A stretch of DNA of 35,907 nucleotides from a virus: IMG/VR virus record IMGVR_UViG_3300036826_000542, positions 1 to 35,907 of that record, one strand, 5' to 3'. Below the pieces are notes generated by a model. That model was not told where the DNA came from and made no database searches. It saw only the letters and a list, made by a program, of their open reading frames with translations. Below are positions 8,812 to 17,623 of the stretch, in pieces. Position numbers and translations under genes: made by a program. Positions within the stretch are counted from its first letter, which is position 1; each line of letters begins with the position of its first letter.

Positions 8812-9105
8812 GTGACGCGTGCTAAATGGGAATGGGACCTGAGTTGGGACTCGGTGATCGGCCCAGACGTCCCACGGCGTGGCTTGAAGTCCCCGTATAC
8901 GCCAGTAGCCGAAATCGTCGAGCACGAGCGCGGAGTTCCGCTGGCGGAGTGCTTCGCCTGTGGTCAGTTCCGCGAGGATGTCCGCGAGGTGTACGACGAT
9001 TCACTGGGCGACATCGTTGAGGTTTGTCATGCCTGTCGGCAGCGGTTCGGCGTCACCGACAAGGATGTTCGCTCTGGGCCTCTCGGCTCTCCGGACGGCT
9101 TCTAA
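8812..9105 (+). CDS. Small zinc-binding protein
   Basis: 97 residues from GTG 8812, preceded by GGGAGG at good spacing. Two CxxC pairs (CFACGQF near residue 47 and CHACRQRFG near 73) form a zinc ribbon. The N-terminal 45 residues are Trp-rich and unlike any family I know. It lies between NurA and the inverted repeat at 9119 and may be the last gene of the operon starting at 1152. Confidence 0.72.
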   Translation: MTRAKWEWDLSWDSVIGPDVPRRGLKSPYTPVAEIVEHERGVPLAECFACGQFREDVREVYDDSLGDIVEVCHACRQRFGVTDKDVRSGPLGSPDGF

Positions 9106-9118
9106 CTGAGCGTGCAGA

Positions 9119-9167
9119 GACACAACCGGTGCCGGCTGAGAGCGACGGTACGGCCACCGGTTGTGTC
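9119..9167. repeat. 13-bp perfect inverted repeat between genes
   Basis: GACACAACCGGTG (9119-9131) and CACCGGTTGTGTC (9155-9167) are exact inverted copies around a 23-base loop, in the 91-bp gap before the gene at 9197. There is no T-run on either side, so it is not a standard intrinsic terminator. A dimeric-protein operator or an RNA processing hairpin are the alternatives. Confidence 0.7.
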
Positions 9168-9196
9168 GGCCCTTACACTCGCATCTGAGCAGGCCA

Positions 9197-9733
9197 ATGA
9201 GTCTCGCGAATGGCGCCAGGTTCCTTGACTGGGTCTCGCGACGCTTCGATGATGACGCCGAGCCCGCTCGTTGTCTGCGACACCCAGATGAATCTGCGCC
9301 GGCGTTGCTCGAGCTCCTCGATGGCGCGGCCCCCCTGCTCCTGGTCGGACACGCACTGTCCACGTCGGAGGGCGGTGCCGACGGACTGACGCCAACGGCG
9401 TTGGTCGACTTGACGAATCGACCGGACCTGCTCGATCTGGTACGCGTCGCGCGTCTGGAGTCGGCAGGTCGAAGTGCGCATGAGTACACCTGGCACGCGG
9501 TGCGCCGCGGGTTCGCCAACTTCGCAGTCGTGCAACTCAGGATCCATTGTCCTGCTCGAGCCGAGCTGTCGATCGCTTTTCCGACCAGAATTCCTCAGAT
9601 CCGCCAGTTGCTGGAAGCAGCCGCGGCCACTGGCTGGATGACCATCAGTGATGCCACGGGTGAAGTCACGCTCCTGATGGCCGACGTTGGGGTTGGGCTC
9701 GCCGAATGTCTGGGCGCGGAGGAGGCCGACTGA
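9197..9733 (+). CDS. Conserved-looking protein of unknown function
   Basis: 178 residues from ATG 9197. The frame is open 36 bases further up, but that part lies within the inverted repeat. The protein is globular and mixed alpha/beta (APALLELLDGAAPLLLVGHA, EYTWHAVRRGFANFAVVQLR). It overlaps the next, very large gene by TGATG, which implies coupled translation and perhaps a chaperone or accessory role for that protein. No family recognised. Confidence 0.65.
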   Translation: MSLANGARFLDWVSRRFDDDAEPARCLRHPDESAPALLELLDGAAPLLLVGHALSTSEGGADGLTPTALVDLTNRPDLLDLVRVARLESAGRSAHEYTWHAVRRGFANFAVVQLRIHCPARAELSIAFPTRIPQIRQLLEAAAATGWMTISDATGEVTLLMADVGVGLAECLGAEEAD

Positions 9734-12700
9734 TGCCCACGATCCTCCTGGAGGACTTGCAACAGGCGAACGAAGACGAGCTGCGGCAGCATCTCAATGA
9801 CCTGTTGAATCCACCGTCGCCCCCGCCAGAACCGTCACCTCCAGCACCGGATCCCGACTTGATGGCACATCTGGGAGGTGGGCCCGCGGCCGCGTCCAGC
9901 GCGTCCAGTGTTCCGCAAGAGCTGGCGGATCATGTCGACCAGCTACTCTCGCACCCGTCACCGCCACCCAATGTGTCACCGCAGCCAGCGCCCAGTCCCC
10001 CGACGCCATCTGACACGCTGACCAATCCAATCGGCACCGGCAATCGTCCGCAGCAAGCACCACCGCCGCAGGAATTGGCGGATCATGTCGACCAGCTGCT
10101 GGCGCCCCCGTCCCAAACCACGCCGGCTCCTGACACCAGTACGCCGCCATCGGTCGTCCAGGACCTCGGCGATCGCGCCGGAGGATTGGCAAGTCGCGGA
10201 CTGCACGTCCTCGGCCAGGGCGTCATCAACCTCGGCCTGGGCGCCCAGCAAGCCGCCCAGCAGGCGACCTCCGGGGTGATCAATCTGGTCAGCCCCACGC
10301 CATCGCCAGCCGCGACGCCACGTTCGGACGCCAGTGTCTCGCAACCGACGACTGCCGCAGGCACGCAAGCCCCCAGTGGTGCGATCGACGCTTCGAGCCC
10401 CGCGGCGTTCGCCAGGAGCGTGGCCCCCTACGCCCAGTACGCGGCGCAGCAGCTGGGCATCGATCCGACGTGGGTCACGGCCATGATGGCCAGCGAGTCG
10501 AACTACGGCAAGGCGCCCGGCAACGAGCTGTTCGGGGTCAAAGCGTTGCCGGGCCAGAAGTCCCAGACGCTGCTGACGCACGAGGGCGAGTACGGCGGTC
10601 AGCAGATGAACCAGAGCTTCGCCGCGTACGACACGCCACTGGACTCGGTCAACGCCTGGGTCGATCTGATCAAGAACCACTACCAGGGCGCCGTGGGCGC
10701 GCAGACCCTCGGCGACTTCGTCCACGGGCTGAAGCAGGGCGGCTACTTCACGGCGGCGGAGCCCGAGTATCTGGGCATTCTCCAGGGCATCAGCGACCGT
10801 GTCGGCGGCGACGTCCAGGGCGCGCTGCAGAGCGCCGGCCAGACGGCTTCCGCAGTTGCTTCCAAGGTTGGACAGACCGCTTCCAATGTTGGATCAGCCG
10901 TCTCGAGCACGCTCGGCAACGTCTCGCAGTTCGGCGACAAGCAGCTCAGTAGTGCCGAGGCGTACGCCGCGTGCGGGCCAGCCGCGGCGGTGCGCTTCGC
11001 GCAGCTGTACGGCCGCAACCCGACGCTCAGAGAAGCCACCGATCTGGCCGCGCAGCTGGGCTGGACGCTGGACGGTGGCATGGCCGGTCTGAGCTCGGAA
11101 AGCAAGCTGTTCGACGCGATGGGCATCCCGCACCGTACGGTTGGCGCTGACTGGAGGGCACTCGGCCGTGAGGCGCAGTCGGGTAATCCCGTCGTCATCA
11201 GTACGCCGGGCCACTACTTCACCGCGGACGGCTACGACCCGTCCTCCGGCGCGTTTCACGTTGGAAGTAGCGGCACGGACCTGCGCGGCGGCTCCGAATG
11301 GATGACGCCGGACCAGATGCAGAACCGAATGGGCCAACTGCAGGGCGGCCTGGTCGCCGACCATCCGGGCGTGCCGGGCTCGAGCCCGGTGAGTGCTCCC
11401 AAACCGATGCTCGAGGTCGCCTCCGACGCTGCGAGATCCGCTGGTCAGGCTGCCCAACGTGGATTGCAGGTCCTAGACGACGCGGTCCAGAGCACGGCGC
11501 AGGGCGTCCAGAACGTCGGCCAGGGCACGCTGCAGGTGCTCGGCGACACCAGCCGTCAGCCCACGCCCGCCGAGGCGCAGCCACTGCCGTCGGAGGCGCT
11601 CACCAACCCGCTCGGCACGCGCTACATGGCCGCCAACATGCCCGCGAGTCCGGATGGCGCTGTAGGCCCGCAGAACGCGATTTCAGGCCAACCGGGCGGA
11701 AACCCGCTCGACCAGGTGAAGAGCAAGTTCAACGACGCGCTCGACTCGCTCGGCAGCCTGATCCAGTCGCCGCGGGTGCAGTCCCTCCCACAGCAGGCCG
11801 CCGACCTCGCCGGTCAGGCGCCGCTACCGGTTGTTGGCGGCCGGCTGTCCGACCTCGAGGCACCGTTGCGAGGAACGCAGGCGGCGCTGGACGTCGTCGA
11901 ACAGCAGCGTCAACAGCAGATCAACCAGCCCGATCCCACATCGCAGTTCATGCGCAACGTCGACGCTGCGCGCCGCGGTGATTGGGGCGCCTTCGCTCAG
12001 GGAACGTTCGATCTGACGCAGCGTGTCGCGGGTGGCGGACCCATGGGCGGACCCGAAGCGGACGCCAGCCAGGCGGTTTCGGCCGGCCTCACCGCGGCGG
12101 GCATCGATCCCAACGCGGCGCGCGTCCTCGGCCAGGTCGCCAATGTGATCGGCCCCGTCGCCCTCGAGCGCGCCATTCCGGAAGTAGTCGGCGCTGCCGA
12201 GCGGGCCGTCCCGGCAGCCGGGCGGGCGATCACGTCGCCCGAGGCGCAGGCCCTGCTGCGCAGTCGCGCGGTGGCTGGTGGGCGGCCTTTCCTGTTCGGC
12301 CCATCGGAGGAATCGCCACCGACGGAAGCGGGCGCTCAGGGCTTAGAGGGCAGCACTGCAGAAGTCGAGCGATTGCGCCTGGACAAATTTCCCGACTGGT
12401 TGCAATCGACTGTTCGCGAAGCTGCCGAGAACGTCAACTTCGGGGCCGAACAGCGACGTGGCGTCATCTCCAACCCACAGGCTGAGCAGATGGCCGACGA
12501 CCTGCAGCGCAGCGTCGATGACTGGATCGCACGCTCGAAGCCAGGCACGATCTTCAACACGGAGGAGACCCGTGCGTTGCGTAACGTCATCACGGCGCAA
12601 GCGCAAAAAGTCCAGGACCTGGCCCAGGAAGTCACGCAAGCAGCAGGCCGTGGAGAGGTCACCGACCGTCTCACGGCGCAGGCCGCCGCCGAAAGCAACA

Positions 12701-14712
12701 AGCTCGAGGCGCTGGTTCAAGCCATTGAAGGCGGCCGCGCCGAATGGGGGCGAGCTGGACAGGCGTGGCGCGCCGCTACGCGCCTGGTCGATCTTCCGCC
12801 GTCTGAGGCGATCAGCGAGATCTACAAAGCCCTCGGCGGCCGTGACAAGGCGCTCGCCGCGGTCCAGGAGTTCAACCAACTCATCGCCGATGGTGCGAAC
12901 CCGGCGCAAATGGCCAACTTCTGGGCGCGTGTCAAGAGTGCTCCGGTTGGAGCAGAGGACTGGCTCAAGGAGCTTCGCTATAACAGCATGCTCTCCGGTC
13001 CACGCACGCTCGAGGTCAACACCCTTGGCAACCTGTTGGAGAACGTGTGGCGTCTTGGGCGAGATGTCCCAGCCTCGGTCCTTCGTGGGCGGCCTGAGGA
13101 GATCGCCCCGGAGTTGAGCGGGATGTTTGCCGGCTTCAACAAGGGCGCACGCGCCTTCATGGAGACGCTGACCCAGGGCATCACCAGCGAGCGCGCCGCG
13201 GCGGGTGAATTGCCGACCTCGCTTTCGGCCCGACTGACTAATCCTGTCGGCAAGGCCATTGCGACTGCCCTCGAGCCGCCAGGTCGACTCATTGGTGGCT
13301 TCGACGCCTGGGCTCAGGCCATGGCGCGCGGCATGGCGCTCGGACGTCGCGCCGCAGTCATGGCGAGCAACGAGGGCCTGCAGGGCGACGCATGGCACGC
13401 GCGCGTTGCTGAATTGCTCGACAACCCCAGCGACAGCATGCTCAAGGAAGCCAGGGATATTGCGCAGCGCATGGTGTTCCAGAACGACATGGGCGCACTT
13501 GGCAATGCCCTGGGGCAGGTGCAGCGCGTCCCATACATCGGGCACATCCTGCTGCCATTTCTCAGGACGGTCTACAACATCACCGCCCGGGGTATCGATC
13601 GGAGTCCCATTGGCCTGCTGGGCACGGGATGGGATGTAGCGCGCGGCGCTTACGGCCCGCGCACATGGGAGAATGTCCGCAGGCAACTCGGTGAATCCAT
13701 CGGGCCAGGTGGTGGCAAGATGCCACTTGGCGAACGGCTGGGTGACAACATCCTCGGCAGCGCCATCTTCGGAGGCGTGTTCATGCCGCAAGCGTTGTCC
13801 GGCAACATCTCCGCGTCGGGACCTGACGACCGCGAGAAACGCGACATGCTGCGCGCGCAGGGCTGGCAGCCGTACAGCCTCCGTGTGGGCGGCAATTGGG
13901 TTAGCTACGCCAACTGGGGGCCGCTGGCGATCCCTCTCGCGATGGCAGGTTCGTTGGCCGAGGCCGGCCAGTACCGAAAGCAAGAGCAGTTCGATGTGCC
14001 TTCGGTGGTTATGGACGCGATCGGACGGACGGGCAAGCTCGCTACGGAGCAGTCCTACCTTCAGAGCATCGGTGCTATCTACCGCGCGATCGACGACCCG
14101 GAGCGGTACGGCGGCCAGGCCCTCGGGCAGACCGTCACATCGCTGATTCCATACGGCTCAGCCGTCAATACGATTGGACAGGCGCTCGATCCGTACCAGC
14201 GCCAGGTCAGCCGCATCCAGGATGTTGGGCCTACGCAGTTCCTGGGCGAAAGCATCGAGTCACGCTTACCAGGCCTGCGCGGCAATCTGCCCATCGCTCA
14301 GGATCAACTCGGGCGACCGGTGCCCAATCCGCAGACTGGACCGGGCGCACTCGATCCACTGCGCGTCACGCCTATCCAGTCCAATGCCGTGCTGCAGGAA
14401 CTCTTGCGGAATGGGGCCGACGTCGGCGAGCCCGCCCCGTCGGTACGTGGCATCGACCTGACGCCCGATGAGCAACGGACGTTCAACCAGATTGCGGGAC
14501 GCACGATCGAGCGTACGGTGACCGAACTGATGGCATCGCCTGGCTATCAGCAAGCAGACACGTCAACCCGCCAGAAAGCCTTGCAGAATGCCGTTGAGCA
14601 GTCGCGCGCGCTGGCCGGCGCGCAGGTCTTGGCGGGACTCAGTACCGAGGAGATTCGCCGTCGTCAGGAGATCGCGCGGACGAAGCGTGTCCCGGTTCCG
14701 ATTGGAGGTTGA
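9733..14712 (+). CDS. Giant virion/ejection-like protein with glucosaminidase and cysteine peptidase domains
   Basis: 1659 residues; ATG 9733 overlaps the upstream stop. Order: a Pro-rich repetitive N-terminus (1-130); a FlgJ-type glucosaminidase (about 218-356) with a likely catalytic Glu at 255 in MASESNYGK; a helical spacer; a papain/C39-like domain (about 405-545) with Cys 414 in AYAACGPAAAV and His 494 in STPGHYFTADGY; then about 1000 residues of Ala/Gly-rich helical sequence. Motifs such as LSGPRTLEVNTLGNL and LLPFLRTVYNITARG resemble internal virion or large polyvalent phage proteins. It probably cuts peptidoglycan (both glycan and peptide) during DNA entry. A conjugation-type muramidase is less likely, because no transfer genes are present. 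Confidence 0.8.
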   Translation: MPTILLEDLQQANEDELRQHLNDLLNPPSPPPEPSPPAPDPDLMAHLGGGPAAASSASSVPQELADHVDQLLSHPSPPPNVSPQPAPSPPTPSDTLTNPIGTGNRPQQAPPPQELADHVDQLLAPPSQTTPAPDTSTPPSVVQDLGDRAGGLASRGLHVLGQGVINLGLGAQQAAQQATSGVINLVSPTPSPAATPRSDASVSQPTTAAGTQAPSGAIDASSPAAFARSVAPYAQYAAQQLGIDPTWVTAMMASESNYGKAPGNELFGVKALPGQKSQTLLTHEGEYGGQQMNQSFAAYDTPLDSVNAWVDLIKNHYQGAVGAQTLGDFVHGLKQGGYFTAAEPEYLGILQGISDRVGGDVQGALQSAGQTASAVASKVGQTASNVGSAVSSTLGNVSQFGDKQLSSAEAYAACGPAAAVRFAQLYGRNPTLREATDLAAQLGWTLDGGMAGLSSESKLFDAMGIPHRTVGADWRALGREAQSGNPVVISTPGHYFTADGYDPSSGAFHVGSSGTDLRGGSEWMTPDQMQNRMGQLQGGLVADHPGVPGSSPVSAPKPMLEVASDAARSAGQAAQRGLQVLDDAVQSTAQGVQNVGQGTLQVLGDTSRQPTPAEAQPLPSEALTNPLGTRYMAANMPASPDGAVGPQNAISGQPGGNPLDQVKSKFNDALDSLGSLIQSPRVQSLPQQAADLAGQAPLPVVGGRLSDLEAPLRGTQAALDVVEQQRQQQINQPDPTSQFMRNVDAARRGDWGAFAQGTFDLTQRVAGGGPMGGPEADASQAVSAGLTAAGIDPNAARVLGQVANVIGPVALERAIPEVVGAAERAVPAAGRAITSPEAQALLRSRAVAGGRPFLFGPSEESPPTEAGAQGLEGSTAEVERLRLDKFPDWLQSTVREAAENVNFGAEQRRGVISNPQAEQMADDLQRSVDDWIARSKPGTIFNTEETRALRNVITAQAQKVQDLAQEVTQAAGRGEVTDRLTAQAAAESNKLEALVQAIEGGRAEWGRAGQAWRAATRLVDLPPSEAISEIYKALGGRDKALAAVQEFNQLIADGANPAQMANFWARVKSAPVGAEDWLKELRYNSMLSGPRTLEVNTLGNLLENVWRLGRDVPASVLRGRPEEIAPELSGMFAGFNKGARAFMETLTQGITSERAAAGELPTSLSARLTNPVGKAIATALEPPGRLIGGFDAWAQAMARGMALGRRAAVMASNEGLQGDAWHARVAELLDNPSDSMLKEARDIAQRMVFQNDMGALGNALGQVQRVPYIGHILLPFLRTVYNITARGIDRSPIGLLGTGWDVARGAYGPRTWENVRRQLGESIGPGGGKMPLGERLGDNILGSAIFGGVFMPQALSGNISASGPDDREKRDMLRAQGWQPYSLRVGGNWVSYANWGPLAIPLAMAGSLAEAGQYRKQEQFDVPSVVMDAIGRTGKLATEQSYLQSIGAIYRAIDDPERYGGQALGQTVTSLIPYGSAVNTIGQALDPYQRQVSRIQDVGPTQFLGESIESRLPGLRGNLPIAQDQLGRPVPNPQTGPGALDPLRVTPIQSNAVLQELLRNGADVGEPAPSVRGIDLTPDEQRTFNQIAGRTIERTVTELMASPGYQQADTSTRQKALQNAVEQSRALAGAQVLAGLSTEEIRRRQEIARTKRVPVPIGG
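9923..10097 (+). repeat. Duplicated coding segment in the giant protein N-terminus
   Basis: A 22-base stretch (9923-9944) recurs exactly at 10076-10097. Each copy encodes LADHVDQL, followed by a Pro/Ser-rich linker. A third, diverged copy (LRQHLNDLL) lies further up, near 9781. These look like repeated short helices on a flexible linker, possibly docking motifs. Confidence 0.7.
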
Positions 14713-14893
14713 ACTCTTGCTCCACCAATCGCTTCCTCAAACGCCGCGCGCCCATGGGCGACAGCACCCACCAGAAAAGCGCGAGGCCGATGGCGAACAG
14801 GAGTGTTGGTCCCAGGATCACCAACTGCATCCAGTGCAGCGGCTCCATCCCGAACGGATGGTCAAAACCCTTCACAATGAGCCCCAAGTACAC
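14639..14893 (-). CDS. Possible small membrane protein on the opposite strand
   Basis: 84 residues from GTG 14893. The segment LVILGPTLLFAIGLALFWWV is a convincing TM helix followed by positive charges (GARRLRKRL). The same frame is open upstream to about 14989 and encodes a second hydrophobic stretch (LWTLVAFLSACVYLGLIV), but without an ATG, GTG or TTG. It overlaps the last 74 bases of the giant gene and is alone on this strand. It may be a real small membrane protein with an unusual start, or a chance frame. Confidence 0.35.
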   Translation of the reverse strand: MYLGLIVKGFDHPFGMEPLHWMQLVILGPTLLFAIGLALFWWVLSPMGARRLRKRLVEQEFNLQSEPGHASSARSPDDGESPRY

Positions 14894-15017
14894 ACAGGCG
14901 CTGAGGAACGCAACCAGCGTCCAGAGAGTGTCCCTGATCGTCGACCTGGGGGCGGGGCCAACTTTGCTGATGGCGCGCGAGTATATTCAAGCAAACGCGT
15001 GACGGGGTGAAAATGGC
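14713..15017. promoter_or_regulatory. Gap before the 640-aa gene, with probable promoter
   Basis: This 305-bp gap holds most of the possible minus-strand membrane frame. A TATATT -10-like hexamer lies at 14982-14987, in a locally AT-rich patch. No good -35 is seen at 16-18 bp. GGGGTGA at 15004-15010 is a plausible ribosome site for the ATG at 15018. This suggests the 640-residue gene is transcribed on its own. Confidence 0.5.
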
Positions 15018-16940
15018 ATGACGCGGGACGAACTGAACACCATCATCGCCCAGCACAAGGGTCTGGTGAGCGCTCCTGTCGCCGTCAATCCGACCATCGA
15101 CAATCCCGATCCCGCTGGCAAGATCAACACTCCCAAGATTTCCAACCCGAACCCGGACTACAGATACGTCTTCAACGACGGTACCGACTTCACCTTGCGT
15201 GCGTCGCCGACGTCCGATCCCAACAGTACGACGGGGTTCGACACCAACGACCTGCAGGTGGTCGATCCTGGAACGGCATTGAAACCGCCGACGACCAGGC
15301 CGCCCACGTCGCTCGGCCGAATGGTGCGCATCGACGCGCAGGGCAGTGTCATTCCGGACAGCGACACGACCACGCCGGCGGTCAAGCTCGTCGACCCGAA
15401 CAACGCTTCGACGACGATCGACCTGCCGAACCCGAAAGCGGGCGCCCAGCCCAACGGCAAGTTCACGAACATCGTCGACCCGCGCGACCCCGCCGGCAAA
15501 CGCATCATCGGCTTCGTCGACACCGGCGACAACTCCTACCACGCGTTGCCGGCTGAGCCGGACCCAGCCACCGGGCGGCAGATCGTCAATACCGGCACCA
15601 AGATCCTGGCGGTCGACAAGGACAACAAGGTCAGCGAACTGGCGACCATCGACAAACAGTCGCCGTTTCAGGCCGTCACCATCGATGGCAAGGCGTATCG
15701 CTTCGATCCGAACGAGTCCGACATCAGCAAATCGCTGCAGCCGATGGGCGACCAGACGCCGGGACCTATCCGCGACGCCCAGAACAACCCGATGGTCTGG
15801 GACAAGGATCAGGGCAAGTACACCTACGCTCCGGGTGTCACGCCTGCGTCGACGGTCTCGACCAACACCACCTCGCCGTTCCTGATCTGGTACGACGCTC
15901 AGGGCAACGAGGTCAAACGGGTCACCAACCCGAACTACCAGCCGACGCCACCCACACAGCTACAGGCCGACGTCACCGCGCCGAATATTCCCCTGCTAAA
16001 GCCCGACGGCACGGTCCAATGGGTCCCGAATCAGAACCGCGTGCCTGCCGGTCAGGCCATGCAGGACCTGCTGGGTCAGGTGGGTGTCAGGGTCAACGGT
16101 AACCAGATGAGCATGGCCGATGCCAAAGACATGCTCACTGGCGCCGTCAACACCATGAATGCCCAGACGTCGCGTATCAACGCCCAGACGTCGCAGCAGC
16201 AGGCTGAAACCGCGCAGCAGCAGAACGTCACGACCGCGGCGGGCGACATCCTGGCCAATACGCGTGGCAACGCGCAGACCGGCGCAGGACTGCTGCAGCA
16301 GCGTGTCCAGGCGGCGACCGGCGCGCTCAACAGCATCCTGGGCCAGGCCGCCGGCGCCAGGAACCTGATGTCGGCGCCGGCCGGACTCGGCGAGCAGCTG
16401 GTCGGTGGGCTCCAGGGCTGGACCGCCGACCTGATGGGCGGCCAGCGCACGCTGGATTCAGCGGCGCGGCTGGTGCAGGCGGCGGATCCCAGGAGCGACA
16501 TGGCGGACCCGACGACGCATACGGCGATCGGGGTGCTGTCGCAGATGCTCGACAAGTACCAGCAGGTGACGGGTACGCCGCACCCCGCGGTGGCGGCGAC
16601 GCAGGCTGCGGGGCAGAGCGCGGCGAACGGTGGCATGACGGCGCCGGCAACCGTCAATCCACAGCAGCTGCTCAACCAGCAGGCTGCTGGGGCGCAGACC
16701 GCGGCGGCGACCCAGCAGTTTGGCGGTGGTCCGTTTGGAGCGATCGGCACCAATCCGATGCTGGCGGCGCAGCAGGCCGCCAATCGTCAGGCAGCATCCA
16801 ATCAGACCGCTGCCGCGACGCAGCAGTTTGGTGGCGGGTTTGGCGCGATTGGCAGTAACCCGATGCAGCAAGCGTTCGTGGCGCCGGTGACGGCCCCCGC
16901 GCCTGTGGCGCCGCCCAAGATGACGGTGACCTTCGGCTAG
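15018..16940 (+). CDS. Repetitive, probably structural protein (640 aa)
   Basis: The N-terminal half (1-310) is beta-rich and Pro/Asp/Asn-rich, with loosely repeated units such as KAYRFDPNESD and GKRIIGFVDTGDN. Residues about 360-520 are helical and Gln/Ala-rich (NAQTSRINAQTSQQQAETAQ), typical of ejection or tail-needle-like coiled coils. The C-terminus carries two copies of QTAAATQQFGGG followed by FGAIGxNPM. No enzymatic motif is seen. It follows the giant muralytic protein, so a virion internal or tail component is the best guess. The function is not established. Confidence 0.7.
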   Translation: MTRDELNTIIAQHKGLVSAPVAVNPTIDNPDPAGKINTPKISNPNPDYRYVFNDGTDFTLRASPTSDPNSTTGFDTNDLQVVDPGTALKPPTTRPPTSLGRMVRIDAQGSVIPDSDTTTPAVKLVDPNNASTTIDLPNPKAGAQPNGKFTNIVDPRDPAGKRIIGFVDTGDNSYHALPAEPDPATGRQIVNTGTKILAVDKDNKVSELATIDKQSPFQAVTIDGKAYRFDPNESDISKSLQPMGDQTPGPIRDAQNNPMVWDKDQGKYTYAPGVTPASTVSTNTTSPFLIWYDAQGNEVKRVTNPNYQPTPPTQLQADVTAPNIPLLKPDGTVQWVPNQNRVPAGQAMQDLLGQVGVRVNGNQMSMADAKDMLTGAVNTMNAQTSRINAQTSQQQAETAQQQNVTTAAGDILANTRGNAQTGAGLLQQRVQAATGALNSILGQAAGARNLMSAPAGLGEQLVGGLQGWTADLMGGQRTLDSAARLVQAADPRSDMADPTTHTAIGVLSQMLDKYQQVTGTPHPAVAATQAAGQSAANGGMTAPATVNPQQLLNQQAAGAQTAAATQQFGGGPFGAIGTNPMLAAQQAANRQAASNQTAAATQQFGGGFGAIGSNPMQQAFVAPVTAPAPVAPPKMTVTFG

Positions 16941-16978
16941 ACCCAGCGAAACGTTCGTCGCCGTCTGGGCCTCCGATT

Positions 16979-17007
16979 GGCACGCTCAGGGGCACGTTCG
17001 CGGCACG
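16979..17007 (+). repeat. Phased repeat cluster A (GGCACG x3)
   Basis: GGCACG occurs at 16979, 16991 and 17002, spacings of 12 and 11 bp. The same core appears inverted in cluster E at the other side of the region. Confidence 0.65.
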
Positions 17008-17056
17008 GTGGGTGTGCTGAGCTGGCGGCATGACGCACGTGCAAACAGCGCCAGCT

Positions 17057-17095
17057 AACGCCTGGGCAACGCCTGGCAAACGCCCTGGATACGGC
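17057..17095 (+). repeat. Phased repeat cluster B (AACGCC x3 plus TACGGC)
   Basis: AACGCC starts at 17057, 17068 and 17079, and a related TACGGC starts at 17090. All spacings are exactly 11 bp, so the copies face the same side of the helix. Confidence 0.75.
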
Positions 17096-17120
17096 AGTGT
17101 TTGGGGCCCAGGCGGACGAA

Positions 17121-17137
17121 AACGCTCTGACAACGCT
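17121..17137 (+). repeat. Phased repeat cluster C (AACGCT x2)
   Basis: AACGCT at 17121 and 17132 are 11 bp apart, matching the core and period of cluster B. Confidence 0.55.
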
Positions 17138-17226
17138 CCGCGGTGATGCTCGGCAAACGGCCGTGCACGCGAGCGGAGGGCCGAGACCTGGGGCTGAGCG
17201 AACTGTAATGCCGGCCTGGGCGTTCC

Positions 17227-17266
17227 GGACGCCTTCGGCACGCCCAGGGTACGGCTGGGGTACGCC
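17227..17266 (+). repeat. Phased repeat cluster D (ACGCC/ACGGC x4)
   Basis: ACG cores start at 17229, 17240, 17251 and 17262, each in a GG(N)ACGSC context. The spacing is exactly 11 bp throughout. Confidence 0.7.
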
Positions 17267-17368
17267 TCGTTCTCAGGATGGGCGCATGGCCAGCACACGC
17301 CGACCCCGGACAACCGCCGGGCTATGCGTCGACAGGGGGATTGTCTCTCTCGACTTTCAGACTGGTGG

Positions 17369-17408
17369 CGTGCCTCAACCGTGCCAGCAGCGTGCCGCGA
17401 GCGTGCCA
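17369..17408 (-). repeat. Phased repeat cluster E (inverted, GTGCC x4)
   Basis: GTGCC starts at 17370, 17381, 17392 and 17403, all exactly 11 bp apart. On the minus strand the units read GGCACGCTCGC, GGCACGCTGCT, GGCACGGTTGA and GGCACGCCACC. This is the inverted counterpart of cluster A. Confidence 0.78.
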
Positions 17409-17623
17409 GGGGGCGGAAAAACAGGCGGACTTCGGAGGTCCGCCCCAGAAGTCCGCCCTTCGGACAATCCAGATACATTCGCGGCAATCTCGCGAGGTGG
17501 TCACCGACACGCTCTGGATACATTCTGGACACATCAGAGCGCCGTCCCCACTGCTCATTCATTCAATCCATCTCTACCCCTGCTGCCGGACTGCCGGTGT
17601 GCTCGTCCGAGCTGGATTGCCCG

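Larger units (their letters stand above)
16941..17623. other. 683-bp non-coding region with phased repeats
   Basis: No convincing gene lies here on either strand. It holds five clusters of short GC-rich repeats at 11-bp spacing (listed separately). Further right are a hairpin made of GGCGGAC and GTCCGCC (near 17425-17446) and two copies of GATACATTC (near 17471 and 17517). The part next to the downstream gene (17540-17600) is less GC-rich and may hold its promoter. A replication, partition or multi-operator control region is likely. Confidence 0.75.

Noticed and set aside
12343-13983. Long minus-strand frame of 546 codons opposite the giant gene
   Set aside because: It is the shadow of a high-GC coding region. 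The opposite strand has coherent domains and a coupled start, and the minus frame shows no motif.
16979-17408. Phased repeats read as a CRISPR array
   Set aside because: The units are 5-8 bp with 3-6 bp between them, with no long conserved repeat or unique spacer, and there are no cas genes in the window.
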